From JAWSVE01 sp050789445 (GTDB lineage Bacteria > Pseudomonadota > Gammaproteobacteria > Pseudomonadales > Cellvibrionaceae), in the NCBI GenBank assembly GCA_050789445.1, contig JAILXR010000001.1, forward strand, positions 2,604,001 to 2,668,000: a DNA stretch of 64,000 nt, written 5' to 3'. Position 1 is the stretch's first letter. Each line of letters opens with the position of its first letter. The position numbers were made by a program, and so were the translations under genes. Under the pieces are notes generated by a model that was given only the letters and a program-made list of their open reading frames with translations, made no database searches and was not told where the DNA came from. This document shows, piece by piece, positions 43,888 to 52,707 of this stretch.

Positions 43888-45654
43888 TTACTTGTCGAGC
43901 ACACACTGATTTCTACCATTATTTTTTGCACTGTAAAGTGACTTATCCGCTCGCGCAAAAACACTATCAACTGTATCACCGTTACCGAACTCACTAATAC
44001 CAATTGAAACTGTAATTTTCACGGGCTTGTTATTAAAGTGAAACGGAATATCAGCAAGACCTGTTCGTACCTTTTCAAGCGCTACCAATGCACTTTGTTG
44101 CGTTGTTTCAGGTAAAAGAACAACAAATTCTTCCCCGCCATAGCGAGCGACAAAATCCACATCACGCAAATGTTTTAATGTTTCTCTCGCTAACAGTTTT
44201 AATACTTTGTCGCCAACTTGATGCCCATAGCTATCATTGATCTGTTTGAAATGGTCTATATCTATAACGGCCATAGACAATGGATTACTATAACGTCGCC
44301 ATCGACTATATTCTTCGTGAGACTTTTCATTATAAGCTTCTCTATTAGGAAGCCCTGTTAATGTGTCTTTACGTGCTTTTTCATGTTCTTCTGCTAATGT
44401 ATTTTTAGTTTTTTCCGCCTCGCTTTCTAATTTTTTCACGTGGCTCATTAACGCCTGCACTTGGTTCGCTAATGTTTTCGCGGAATCGTTTTTATCTGAG
44501 GGTTTAGCTATCACACTGCGAATTTCTTTAATTCGGCTATTTACGGTACTTTTTAAATCATCTAAATCGTCGGCCTTACCCACTTCCTTTGTTAGACTTT
44601 GTAATTGAGTGCCAACTTCTGACTCAACATGTTCTTGCCAAGCGTCTTGTTGTTGAGCCGAAAATGTTGCTGATTTAGCAAGCTGACTTAATGTTTTAAG
44701 CTCTTGATCAATCTGTATTAAAAAATTCGAAAAACCTTTATCCGCCTCAACATTTGACTGCATAATCAAATCGCGAATATCTTCCAGCGTTGGCACAAAA
44801 TCATTCCAGCTCAAGCCGTTTATGATTCTTTCTCTGGCGTTAATTATTTTTTCTTCGACACAATTTTCTGGTTTTACTTCATCAAGTAGTGATTGCAGTA
44901 TTTCCGTCGCTCGCTTCGCAATCGCTTTAAAATCTATTGGTAGTTCACTGTTTGCTATTGAGTCATCTCTTTCCTTCTGCCCAATATGTGACGGCGTGGC
45001 TTTATTATCATGTCGTAGTTCCTCTGCACCCTCCTCTTTTAAACCAACTGTATTACTTTTTCCACTTGTTTCCTGATCGGAACTATCCAGAGAACCGGGA
45101 TTATCCAAAGAATAGTTACTTTCATCATCTTCTAAAAAAGATTCGCTATCATTGTTTTTTCCACCGAGAAATTTTTGCAGTAAACTAACCTGTTTTGTCT
45201 CTGAATTTTGAAGTGCCAACTGCTGTAACTCTGACAGCTCACTCAGTACATCGTTGATTGCATACTGCTTTTGCAGTGTCGCTGGTAACGCTTTTGTAAA
45301 TTTTTTTATCCTCTTCTTTATTTCTCTATTTGGCGCAACGCCAGTCAAGCCATCACATAAACTATTGATAATGCCGATGATTTTTTCTTGCCGTGCGCTT
45401 TTTCGATGATCAAACGCCAGCACAGCATTTTCTACGGCACTTAGCTCACGGAGAAAAGAAGTGGTTTTATTGGCTCTTACTTCATCACGAAAGCTATCTA
45501 ATGCCCCATCCAATTCAGCATCAACACCATCGCCGATGAGGCTGACCCTAATGAGCGTTCTACGTAACGATGCGATTTGCTCTCCACTTGTTTTCTCAAG
45601 TTCAGCTTGCTCATCGACTAGCTCAATGTATTTATCTCTTAAGGTTTTATTCAT
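43888..45654 (-). CDS. dgcP: Diguanylate cyclase, DgcP-like
   Basis: Makes cyclic-di-GMP from two GTP. A long N-terminal region (about 1-420), partly coiled coil and with acidic low-complexity stretches around 190-240, precedes the C-terminal GGDEF domain with the active-site motif GGEEF and an RDVD inhibitory site five residues before it. The gene sits next to dsbA, as dgcP does in Pseudomonas aeruginosa, where DgcP localises to cell poles. The open frame extends to 45732; the ATG at 45654 (588 residues) or the one at 45684 is more likely, but neither has a strong ribosome-binding site. Confidence 0.85.
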   Translation of the reverse strand: MNKTLRDKYIELVDEQAELEKTSGEQIASLRRTLIRVSLIGDGVDAELDGALDSFRDEVRANKTTSFLRELSAVENAVLAFDHRKSARQEKIIGIINSLCDGLTGVAPNREIKKRIKKFTKALPATLQKQYAINDVLSELSELQQLALQNSETKQVSLLQKFLGGKNNDSESFLEDDESNYSLDNPGSLDSSDQETSGKSNTVGLKEEGAEELRHDNKATPSHIGQKERDDSIANSELPIDFKAIAKRATEILQSLLDEVKPENCVEEKIINARERIINGLSWNDFVPTLEDIRDLIMQSNVEADKGFSNFLIQIDQELKTLSQLAKSATFSAQQQDAWQEHVESEVGTQLQSLTKEVGKADDLDDLKSTVNSRIKEIRSVIAKPSDKNDSAKTLANQVQALMSHVKKLESEAEKTKNTLAEEHEKARKDTLTGLPNREAYNEKSHEEYSRWRRYSNPLSMAVIDIDHFKQINDSYGHQVGDKVLKLLARETLKHLRDVDFVARYGGEEFVVLLPETTQQSALVALEKVRTGLADIPFHFNNKPVKITVSIGISEFGNGDTVDSVFARADKSLYSAKNNGRNQCVLDK

Positions 45655-45816
45655 GACATCTTCTATTGCAAAGTGATTGGCCATATAAGTTTTCAATAAT
45701 AGTTTCAGTATAGACACTGTGGTGATTAGCAACAGAAAATAGACACGTTTAATAATTAAGCCATCGGTATTCGTAGGCCTTGCAGAATCATATTAATATG
45801 AATTTTGATCAAAAAA

Positions 45817-45837
45817 AAGAGCGCTATTAGCGCTCTT
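45817..45837 (-). terminator. Terminator of dsbA
   Basis: GAGCGC pairs with GCGCTC around TATTA at 45819-45835, with the stem extended by A/T pairs; the minus strand continues with a run of eight Ts. It lies 34 bp after the dsbA stop. Confidence 0.88.
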
Positions 45838-45870
45838 TTGGGTTCGTTTGAACTATTAAGAAAGATAATT

Positions 45871-46509
45871 TTATTCTTTCGTTTTTCTAACTTTTTCAAT
45901 CAGGAAGTCCGCTATCTCTAGCATTTGCTTATGATTTATCTCACGATTGGCGCTGATAACATACTCACCATTTACAATGAGTTGAGGAGTACTATCTAAC
46001 TTATAGCCTCGTATTTTTGATGCCGCTTGTTTTGTTTGGCTGTTAATACCGAATGAATTAAACGCTTTTTTGAATTTTTCAGCGTCTACTCCGACTGACT
46101 CAAAAACTGCTTGAATATCTTTTTCAGTTCGAATCGCTTTTCTTTCTAAATGAAACCCTTTGAAAAGTGCTTCGTGAATTTCATCCTCTACCTTTAGCGC
46201 TTTAGCTGCATATAATGCACGCGCTAGATTCTCATTCATGGCATTCCATGTCACATGTGTTCTGACAAAGCTTACATCATCAGATAACGTTTTTTTATGT
46301 GCCTTAACTAATGGTTCAAAACTATAGCAATGAGCACACGTATAAGAAAACGCTTCAACAAGCTCTATCTTATTTGGATTAGATGTTCTAACTGGCGTAT
46401 CAAGTCGCTTATAATGCTTACCTTCTTCGTAAAGCTCTTGGCCTATTGCGATTGTTGATAGAAAAAAACTAGCGGCTAATACGGCTACCATTTTAATTAT
46501 TTGCTTCAT
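45871..46509 (-). CDS. dsbA: Periplasmic thiol:disulfide oxidoreductase DsbA
   Basis: Introduces disulfides into exported proteins. The 212-residue precursor has a signal peptide ending near AIG (residue 23). The active site is C58-A-H-C61 in FSYTCAHCYSFEP and the cis-proline is in STPQLIVNGEY. The cysteine pair CAHC differs from the E. coli CPHC but is common in related proteins. It follows a DsbA-like lipoprotein gene on the same strand with 68 bp between. Confidence 0.95.
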   Translation of the reverse strand: MKQIIKMVAVLAASFFLSTIAIGQELYEEGKHYKRLDTPVRTSNPNKIELVEAFSYTCAHCYSFEPLVKAHKKTLSDDVSFVRTHVTWNAMNENLARALYAAKALKVEDEIHEALFKGFHLERKAIRTEKDIQAVFESVGVDAEKFKKAFNSFGINSQTKQAASKIRGYKLDSTPQLIVNGEYVISANREINHKQMLEIADFLIEKVRKTKE

Positions 46510-46577
46510 AACTATTACCTACTTAATGTCCTGTTTTAAACTCATTCAAAATCGGTTTTTATTAATATTTATTTATA

Positions 46578-47342
46578 CTACCTTAATTTTTTTGCCACCC
46601 GGCTTTTCTTAATCAAGAAATCAACGACTTCGAGCATATTGTCTTGTTTAACATTTTCGTTTGTTTCTATTCTATATTTACCTTCAACTACAACATTAGG
46701 TACACCCCCAATTTTGTAACTACGCGCTCTAAGATCAGCTTTTTTAACTTCGCTAGTAATATCAAAAGAATTTAAGTCATTAATCACTTCTTTTCTATTT
46801 GCACCAAACTTTTCTAACAAAAGCGCGATATCTTCTGTCTTGTCCAAGCGCTTACCGTTGATATGTATTTCATTAAAAATAGCTTGATGAGAATCTTCTA
46901 ATACACCTAGCTTTTTAGCGGTATAAAACAAACGAGCATGTGCTTCCATTATTGGGTTCCACATCGCTGGAACGCGAACAAAATTTACATCTGCTGCTAA
47001 AGTAGGCTTCCATTTATTCAACACTGGCTCAAAAGCAAAGCAATGACTGCAGCCATACCAAAACATTTCCGCCACTTCTATCTTATTAGGGTCATCGACA
47101 GGTACCGGAGGATTGATTGCGAAATAATGAACGCCTTCTTGAAATTTTTCTAGAAGATTAACGACGGGCTTCTTAGTCACTTCTTTATCTTTTATCACTT
47201 CCTGTGTCACAGGTTGGCTTTCAAGCTTTGCAGTCTCTTCATTTTGTTTATCTACAGGATCATCTGCACACGCTGTTAATGCCAACAAAACCCCACTAAA
47301 CAAAATTGTAAAACGCATAACAAACCCCATATTCTTTTTCAT
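46578..47342 (-). CDS. DsbA-like lipoprotein
   Basis: A 254-residue thioredoxin-fold protein with a lipoprotein signal: the hydrophobic segment ends in LTAC (C25). A ~45-residue acidic, Thr/Lys-rich linker follows, then a DsbA domain with the active site C98-S-H-C101 in FWYGCSHCFAFEP and cis-proline in GGVPNVVVEGKY. The +2 residue after the lipid cysteine is Ala, so outer-membrane sorting is expected. It is probably a paralogue of the dsbA just downstream. An in-frame ATG at residue 9 is an alternative start. Confidence 0.85.
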   Translation of the reverse strand: MKKNMGFVMRFTILFSGVLLALTACADDPVDKQNEETAKLESQPVTQEVIKDKEVTKKPVVNLLEKFQEGVHYFAINPPVPVDDPNKIEVAEMFWYGCSHCFAFEPVLNKWKPTLAADVNFVRVPAMWNPIMEAHARLFYTAKKLGVLEDSHQAIFNEIHINGKRLDKTEDIALLLEKFGANRKEVINDLNSFDITSEVKKADLRARSYKIGGVPNVVVEGKYRIETNENVKQDNMLEVVDFLIKKSRVAKKLR

Positions 47343-47472
47343 TTTAGTGTGCCCTTTTACTTTCCTAGTCTCTTATTCGTAGTCTCTAATTAGCCGCCTA
47401 CTTACTTCTCAGCTGAGTATCGATGACCGTGTTATTTTTTAGCTGTCGAAACATAACCTAAATACATCATAA

Positions 47473-47523
47473 CGATAAGTGTTAAATGTCGCTTTAAGGT
47501 CTATCACTTATCGATAATTGTTC
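47473..47523. repeat. Long-loop inverted repeat upstream of the DsbA-like lipoprotein gene
   Basis: CGATAAGTG at 47473-47481 is repeated inverted as CACTTATCG at 47515-47523, with a 33-nt spacer. It lies in the 351-bp gap upstream of the DsbA-like lipoprotein gene (about 130 bp before its start), so it could be a protein-binding site. No other feature was seen in 47343-47614. Confidence 0.4.
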
Positions 47524-47614
47524 GTTGATCATAATTGGCTAACCCATGGCTAAGCAACCTAGGCTTTAGGTAACTAATACTGAAAGCAGGCAATTTTTGA
47601 ATGTAGGTAAAGAA

Positions 47615-47637
47615 GACCCCAGCAGAACGCTGGGGTT
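47615..47637 (-). terminator. Terminator-like hairpin downstream of cytochrome c4
   Basis: ACCCCAGC at 47616-47623 pairs with GCTGGGGT at 47629-47636. The minus-strand tail is TCTTCTTT, only moderately T-rich. A second weaker hairpin (AAGCATT/AATGCTT) lies around 47661-47680 nearer the gene. Confidence 0.65.
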
Positions 47638-47693
47638 CCTGAAAAGAGTGGAAAAACTAAAGCATTTAGAATAATGCTTTTAAACAATCGCTA

Positions 47694-48365
47694 TTAATGA
47701 AGGCCTGCGATGTAAGCAGATACTGACGCAATATCTGAATCACTCATGTTTTTTGCTATAGCTCGCATTGCCATTTCACTATCATTTACTCGTTCGCCGT
47801 TACGAAATGCTTTTAATTGCTTGGCGATATAATCAGCATGCTGTCCACCGAGACGAGGATAACCAGCTGGAGCGTTTCCTTGACCTGTTGGTGAATGGCA
47901 ACCTGTGCAAGATGGAACCCCAGCTTCAGCATTACCAAAACGATAAAGAGCTTCGCCTAATTTTAGGCCATCAGTCTCTTCGCCGCTATTAAGCTTCACT
48001 GTCAACTCTTTGGCCCCAGTCAAAGCCAAGCTTTGACTGGCATAGAAAGCAGCCATATTTTGTAAATCTTGTTCTGACATGGCAGTTAATTGGCCTGTCA
48101 TTTCGGGAATCGCACGCTTTTCAGATTTAATATCTTTAAGCTGCTTAAGTATGTACTTCTCTCCTAGGCCAGCAATACTAGGGTAAATAGCAGCTGGGCT
48201 ATTACCATCGGCGCCATGACAAGCCGAACAAGCTACCGTTTTTGCCTTTCCTGCGGTCGCATCACCTTGCGCATTTGCGCTATTAGATAAAGCTAATACA
48301 CCAAAAAAAGCGCCTATCATTATTGATGCTGGTTTTAAAAGATTCTTCATTGTTAAATCCATCAT
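47694..48365 (-). CDS. Diheme cytochrome c4
   Basis: A 223-residue periplasmic electron carrier with two class I heme domains. The signal peptide ends after ANA near residue 32, the first heme motif is CSACH at 46-50 and the second is CTGCH at 153-157, with axial methionines in PEMTGQL and SEMAMRA. It may deliver electrons to terminal oxidases. The ATG five codons in (48350), preceded by GGA, is an alternative start. It sits between dsbA genes and engB as in Pseudomonas. Confidence 0.95.
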   Translation of the reverse strand: MMDLTMKNLLKPASIMIGAFFGVLALSNSANAQGDATAGKAKTVACSACHGADGNSPAAIYPSIAGLGEKYILKQLKDIKSEKRAIPEMTGQLTAMSEQDLQNMAAFYASQSLALTGAKELTVKLNSGEETDGLKLGEALYRFGNAEAGVPSCTGCHSPTGQGNAPAGYPRLGGQHADYIAKQLKAFRNGERVNDSEMAMRAIAKNMSDSDIASVSAYIAGLH

Positions 48366-48729
48366 GAAATGTCTTGGTTTTTGCTAGTTCATTTATCTGC
48401 TAGCTGCTTTCTGATCGCTCACATGCAGTTGAGTAATACTCAATAGGCTTTGTGAGGCCTAATAAAGGCCGCACATTATATACTAAACCATTGATAAAAC
48501 ACCTTTCAGCCGCAATTTTTGTATCACTTGCAACCTAGAAGCTTCTGAATGCTACAAGAAATGAGAGAAACCTTCATCCATACCTAAGCCGTTACTGTCT
48601 AGAGTAGCTTGGAGAACAAGTTTGTGCCAATGCCTATCTCTTGAAGCGAATACTCTTTTTTGAAGTACAATGCATGCTTTACTGCCTTTAAACGGCTTTC
48701 AGAAATAGATAACTTTTCCAGGTGACGCT
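48366..48729. other. Intergenic region between cytochrome c4 and engB
   Basis: 364 bp between divergent genes, expected to carry both promoters. The sequence AGGCC...GGCC near 48455-48470 and a TATACT at 48479-48484 are candidates for promoter parts. Nothing firmer was recognised. Confidence 0.4.
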
Positions 48730-49347
48730 TTGACTCTCTCTTTAAACTTTAGAAATGCTCTGTTTACACAAAGCGCTCCTTCTCTCGCTGAATGCCCCCC
48801 TGACCAAGGAGCAGAAGTTGCTTTTGCTGGCCGCTCCAACGCAGGTAAATCGAGTGCCATTAATACACTGACCCAAAACCATAAGCTCGCCCGAACCAGT
48901 AAAACGCCCGGCAGAACCCAGCTCATCAACTTCTTCGCAATTGATGAAGATCGGCGCTTAGTTGATTTACCCGGTTATGGCTACGCAAAAGTTCCTTTAG
49001 AAAAAAAGAAGCAATGGCAAAAACATTTATTTAATTATTTACAAGAACGAGAATGTTTAAAGGGCCTAATTTTACTGATGGACATTCGGCATCCGATGCA
49101 AGAATACGACACAACCATGCTTAACTGGGCAGTTGACGTGAATATGCCTGTACATATCCTTCTCACCAAGTCAGATAAGCTCAAAGCAGGCCCAGCAAAA
49201 AGTACGCAATTAAAATTAGAAGAACACTTAAAAGCTGCTAACGTTGATGATCTCGTATCCGTCCAACTTTTTTCTTCCCTTAAGAAAAAAGGTCTCGAAA
49301 GATTAAATGCTCAACTGAATGAATGGATGACTTTCGAAGAAGAATAG
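48730..49347 (+). CDS. engB: Ribosome biogenesis GTP-binding protein EngB/YsxC/YihA
   Basis: A 205-residue essential GTPase of the TRAFAC class. The P-loop GRSNAGKS is at residues 34-41, the G3 motif is DLPGYGYAKV and the G4 motif TKSDKL. It starts with a TTG at 48730, preceded by AGGTG. It converges on polA across a 615-bp gap that holds one good and one weaker sRNA candidate, the same layout as E. coli yihA-spf-polA and Pseudomonas engB-ersA-polA. Confidence 0.95.
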   Translation: MTLSLNFRNALFTQSAPSLAECPPDQGAEVAFAGRSNAGKSSAINTLTQNHKLARTSKTPGRTQLINFFAIDEDRRLVDLPGYGYAKVPLEKKKQWQKHLFNYLQERECLKGLILLMDIRHPMQEYDTTMLNWAVDVNMPVHILLTKSDKLKAGPAKSTQLKLEEHLKAANVDDLVSVQLFSSLKKKGLERLNAQLNEWMTFEEE

Positions 49348-49393
49348 TTTTGAGCCTATCTTTATTTTGTCATTTAACTGTCATATAAAACCT

Positions 49394-49428
49394 AAAAAAA
49401 AACCCGACAGCTTGGGGAAACTATCGGG
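49394..49428 (-). terminator. Terminator of the ErsA-like sRNA
   Basis: CCCGACAG at 49403-49410 pairs with CTATCGGG at 49421-49428 (one G-U pair), then nine Ts on the minus strand. Confidence 0.88.
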
Positions 49429-49503
49429 CTTAAATATCAGCGCTCTTTGGGGTTGAACGCTGTAGCTATGCTGGAGCACATCGGGCAAATGTCTCCAGCA
49501 TCC
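49394..49503 (-). ncRNA. ErsA-like small RNA in the engB-polA interval
   Basis: A predicted ~110-nt sRNA on the polA strand. It starts just after a sigma-E/AlgU-type promoter (GAACTT-N17-TCTGA at 49509-49536). Its 5' half forms a strong hairpin, with ATGCTGGAG pairing CTCCAGCAT (49468-49476 with 49493-49501) and the loop bearing TTTGCCCGA, a C-rich sequence able to pair with Shine-Dalgarno-like targets. It ends in a terminator, CCCGACAG/CTATCGGG, with nine Ts on the minus strand (49394-49402). Position and AlgU promoter agree with Pseudomonas ErsA. The homology is by locus and promoter, not proven by alignment. Confidence 0.65.
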
Positions 49504-49508
49504 ACAAC

Positions 49509-49536
49509 TCAGACCCTTTCAATTCTATAAAAGTTC
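49509..49536 (-). promoter_or_regulatory. Sigma-E/AlgU-type promoter of the ErsA-like sRNA
   Basis: On the minus strand GAACTT (49531-49536) is followed after 17 bp by TCTGA (49509-49513), a full match to the AlgU/sigma-22 consensus GAACTT-N16/17-TCTGA. The sRNA would start near 49503. Confidence 0.7.
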
Positions 49537-49654
49537 ACAATAAATTCGTTCATTTATCAATTTAGTGTTAACTAGTTCATAGTTTATATTTAAACAATCC
49601 ATCGGTTTTAAACTATACGCTTCTTCTCAATACAGATAGATATAATGATTAAGC

Positions 49655-49684
49655 AAAAAAAAAGCCCCAACAAATTGTTAGGGC
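49655..49684 (-). terminator. Terminator in the polA 3' region
   Basis: GCCCCAACA at 49664-49672 pairs with TGTTAGGGC at 49676-49684 (one bulge), followed by nine Ts on the minus strand (49655-49663). It serves polA and/or the second candidate sRNA. Confidence 0.88.
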
Positions 49685-49766
49685 CGCTTTGCTATCGGAA
49701 TATCGTGCTTAGCGTGGCAATTAGCCATTTCAAGTAGGAGAGTAAGACAACAAAAACATGTTGTTA
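49655..49766 (-). ncRNA. Second candidate small RNA next to the ErsA-like RNA
   Basis: On the minus strand GAACTT at 49792-49797 is followed after 16 bp by TCTTA (49771-49775), a near-match to the same AlgU-type promoter. About 110 nt downstream a strong terminator lies at 49655-49684. The predicted transcript would have a weak 5' hairpin (ACAACA/TGTTGT) and an unpaired middle with CTCTCCTACTTG. It could instead be only the 3' end of the polA mRNA, whose stop is about 200 bp upstream. Not related by eye to Spot 42. Confidence 0.4.
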
Positions 49767-49770
49767 ATCA

Positions 49771-49797
49771 TAAGACTAGTCCACTCACAAAAAGTTC
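49771..49797 (-). promoter_or_regulatory. Weaker sigma-E/AlgU-like promoter
   Basis: GAACTT-N16-TCTTA on the minus strand, with the -35 perfect and the -10 one base from TCTGA. It lies in the polA 3' flank. Confidence 0.4.
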
Positions 49798-49962
49798 GCG
49801 ACCTTTGAATATTTTTTTTGCGGCCGGCTTCACGCTTTAATTTTTATTTCTTTTAATCTTTATTGATTTGCCGATTATATCGATTCATTAATGAGAACCA
49901 GTTCAACTTAGCTTGAGCCATCCCCAAAATGTCCAATATATATCTGCATTTCTATTATTCTA

Positions 49963-52707
49963 TCAATGCGCTTCATCCCAATTGTCCCCGACACCCGCCT
50001 CTACCACTAGCGGAACATCTAGTTGAGCAGCACCGCTCATTAAATCACACAGTTTTTTAGAAACCGCTTCAACTTGTGCTTCTTCTACTTCTAATACCAG
50101 TTCATCATGAACCTGCATAATCATCCGCGCCGGCACATTTTCTTTTTCTATCCAATCATCCACGGTAAGCATGGCCTGCTTAATAATATCTGCAGCCGTG
50201 CCTTGCATCGGCGCATTAATCGCCGTTCTCTCGGCAGCTTGCCTTCGCATACCGTTGCTGGCATTTATTTCTGGTAAATATAATCGTCGCCCGCGAATCG
50301 TTTCAACATAGCCATTTTCAGCTGCCGTTAATCGTGTTTCATCCATATATTTTTGAACACCAGGGTAACGTTCAAAATATAAATCAATATATTGCTGAGC
50401 ATCGTGCCTGCCAACATGAAGCTGTTTTGCTAAACCAAACGCCGACATGCCATAAATTAACCCAAAGTTAATTGCTTTAGCACTTCGACGTTGATCGACA
50501 GTTACATCACTTAATTCAACACCAAAAACTTCAGCAGCTGTGGCTTTATGAACATCCAAACCTTTTGCAAACGCATTCAATAAACCTTTATCTTGTGACA
50601 AGTGCGCCATGATCCGCAATTCAATTTGCGAATAATCTGCCGCAACAATTTTATAACCTTTTGGCGCAATAAACGCTTGGCGAATGCGTCGACCTTCTTC
50701 TGTTTTAATCGGAATATTTTGTAGGTTTGGATCTGATGAAGAAAGTCTTCCCGTTGCTGTTACCGCTTGATGATAAGACGTATGTATCCGCCCCGTTTTT
50801 GGATTAACCATCAAAGGAAGTTTATCGGTATAGGTTGATTTTAATTTTGATAAACCACGATGCGTAATCAGCACTTGTGGTAATTCATAATCAAGCGCTA
50901 ATTCTTGCAGCACTTCTTCGGCCGTTGATGGAGCACCTTTCGGTGTTTTTTTAATGACAGGTATGTCTAATTTTTCAAATAAAATCGCACCGAGTTGTTT
51001 CGGCGAACTTAAATTAAAAGTCTCACCCGCTAATTCGTAAGCTTGTTGTTCTAACTTTAAAAGTGTTTCACCAATTTCATGACTTTGTTGATTTAATGCA
51101 TCCACATTAATCAGCGCGCCTTGATGTTCGATTTTACAAATCACGGGTACGAGAGGAATTTCTAACTCAGAAAATATCTTTTTTAATGACGCTATTTTTT
51201 CTAGTTCAGGCCATAGCTTTTGATGAAGTCGCAAAGTGATATCAGCATCCTCTGCGGCATAAGGACCGGCTTGTTCAAGATCTATTTGATTGAACGTTAA
51301 TTGCTTTGCGCCTTTGCCTGCGATGTCTTCGAAGTGAATCGTTTCGTGACCCAAATGTTTCAACGCCAACGTATCCATATCATGTCGTGATCCTGTGGAA
51401 TTCGACACGTAAGATTCCAACATCGTGTCATAAACAATGCCCTGCAAATTAATGCCGTGGTTTGCCAATACATGTTTATCGTATTTCAGATTTTGTCCGA
51501 CTTTGGTTTGCTTAGGATCTTCCAAGAGTGGTTTTAATCGTGAGAGCACATCATCCAAATCAAGTTGATCCGGCGCTCCTGGATAATCATGGGCTAACGG
51601 CACATAAGCGGCTTTATGAGATTCAACGGCAAACGACACCCCCACAATTCGAGCTTCCATGTAATTTAAGCTGGTCGTTTCTGTATCAAACGCAAAAACA
51701 TCTGACGCCTTTAGCACTTGAATCCATTCTTTTAACGCTTTGTCATCGAAGATAACTTGATAATCTGTTGGCTCAGTACTTTTAACAGGGGCTACTTCTT
51801 GCTCAGAGCTTGAATTACCGCCAGTGTTCGCCACATCATCCATCCATGACTTAAATTCATAGGTCGTAAACAGCTCTTTTAGCTTCTCAACATCAGGCGA
51901 TGTCATCTTCAAGTCGGCAGGCCCATGTTCTAACTCTACATCGGTTTTAATCGTCGCAAGTCGATACGATAAATAAGCCTGATCTTTATGGGCTGCTAGT
52001 TTTTCTGGAAGCTTTTTCGCACCCCGCATTTCCAAACCTGCGACGGCTTCAAGATTGGCGTATATATCATCTAAGCTGCCCGCTCCCTGTAAGAGCCCAA
52101 GCGCTGTCTTCTCACCTATTCCTGGAACTCCTGGAATGTTGTCGACTTTGTCTCCCATTAACGCGAGAAAGTCGATAATCAATTCAGGCGGTATCCCAAA
52201 TTTTTCGATGACGCCGTCTCGGTCCATCTTGGTTTCAGTCATGGTATTGACCAGCGTGACGTGATCACTTACTAACTGCGCCATATCCTTATCCCCTGTG
52301 GATACGACAACATGATGCCCATCTTGAGTCGCTTGGGCTGCTAGCGTTCCAATCACATCATCAGCCTCAACTAGATCTATAATAAGCAATGGCAAACCCA
52401 TCGCTCTGATAATATCTAGAGTCGGTTCAACTTGGCTTCTTAAGTCGTCTGGCATTGGCGGGCGATTGGCTTTGTACTCTGCAAAAATGTCATCGCGAAA
52501 GGTTTTTCCCTTGGCGTCAAAAACAACGGCTATCTCGCTGTCGGGGTAATCTTTTTGTAACCGCCTCATCATACTTGTCACGCCTCGAATAGCGCCGGTT
52601 GGTTGTCCAGAAGCGGTTCTAAGATCTGCTTTGAACATGGCATGAAACGCACGATAGAGATAGGAAGACCCATCGACTAAAACTAAAGGAGCTGTCTTTG
52701 AATTCAT
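49963..52707 (-). CDS. polA: DNA polymerase I
   Basis: Gap-filling and Okazaki-fragment polymerase, 914 residues from the chosen ATG at 52707 (the frame is open to 52755, but PolA proteins begin near LVLVDGSSYLYRAFHA). Three domains are seen: the 5'-3' exonuclease (about 1-290), the 3'-5' exonuclease with the DxE motif in FDTETTSLN and the later YAAEDAD, and the polymerase with motif A DYSQIELRIMAHLS, motif B RRSAKAINFGLIYG and motif C QVHDELVLEV. All catalytic acids are present, so proofreading is expected to be active. No strong ribosome-binding site was seen. Confidence 0.97.
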   Translation of the reverse strand: MNSKTAPLVLVDGSSYLYRAFHAMFKADLRTASGQPTGAIRGVTSMMRRLQKDYPDSEIAVVFDAKGKTFRDDIFAEYKANRPPMPDDLRSQVEPTLDIIRAMGLPLLIIDLVEADDVIGTLAAQATQDGHHVVVSTGDKDMAQLVSDHVTLVNTMTETKMDRDGVIEKFGIPPELIIDFLALMGDKVDNIPGVPGIGEKTALGLLQGAGSLDDIYANLEAVAGLEMRGAKKLPEKLAAHKDQAYLSYRLATIKTDVELEHGPADLKMTSPDVEKLKELFTTYEFKSWMDDVANTGGNSSSEQEVAPVKSTEPTDYQVIFDDKALKEWIQVLKASDVFAFDTETTSLNYMEARIVGVSFAVESHKAAYVPLAHDYPGAPDQLDLDDVLSRLKPLLEDPKQTKVGQNLKYDKHVLANHGINLQGIVYDTMLESYVSNSTGSRHDMDTLALKHLGHETIHFEDIAGKGAKQLTFNQIDLEQAGPYAAEDADITLRLHQKLWPELEKIASLKKIFSELEIPLVPVICKIEHQGALINVDALNQQSHEIGETLLKLEQQAYELAGETFNLSSPKQLGAILFEKLDIPVIKKTPKGAPSTAEEVLQELALDYELPQVLITHRGLSKLKSTYTDKLPLMVNPKTGRIHTSYHQAVTATGRLSSSDPNLQNIPIKTEEGRRIRQAFIAPKGYKIVAADYSQIELRIMAHLSQDKGLLNAFAKGLDVHKATAAEVFGVELSDVTVDQRRSAKAINFGLIYGMSAFGLAKQLHVGRHDAQQYIDLYFERYPGVQKYMDETRLTAAENGYVETIRGRRLYLPEINASNGMRRQAAERTAINAPMQGTAADIIKQAMLTVDDWIEKENVPARMIMQVHDELVLEVEEAQVEAVSKKLCDLMSGAAQLDVPLVVEAGVGDNWDEAH

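Noticed and set aside
49394..49503. Calling the sRNA Spot 42
   Set aside because: The sequence does not resemble E. coli Spot 42 by eye, and the sigma-E-type promoter fits ErsA instead.
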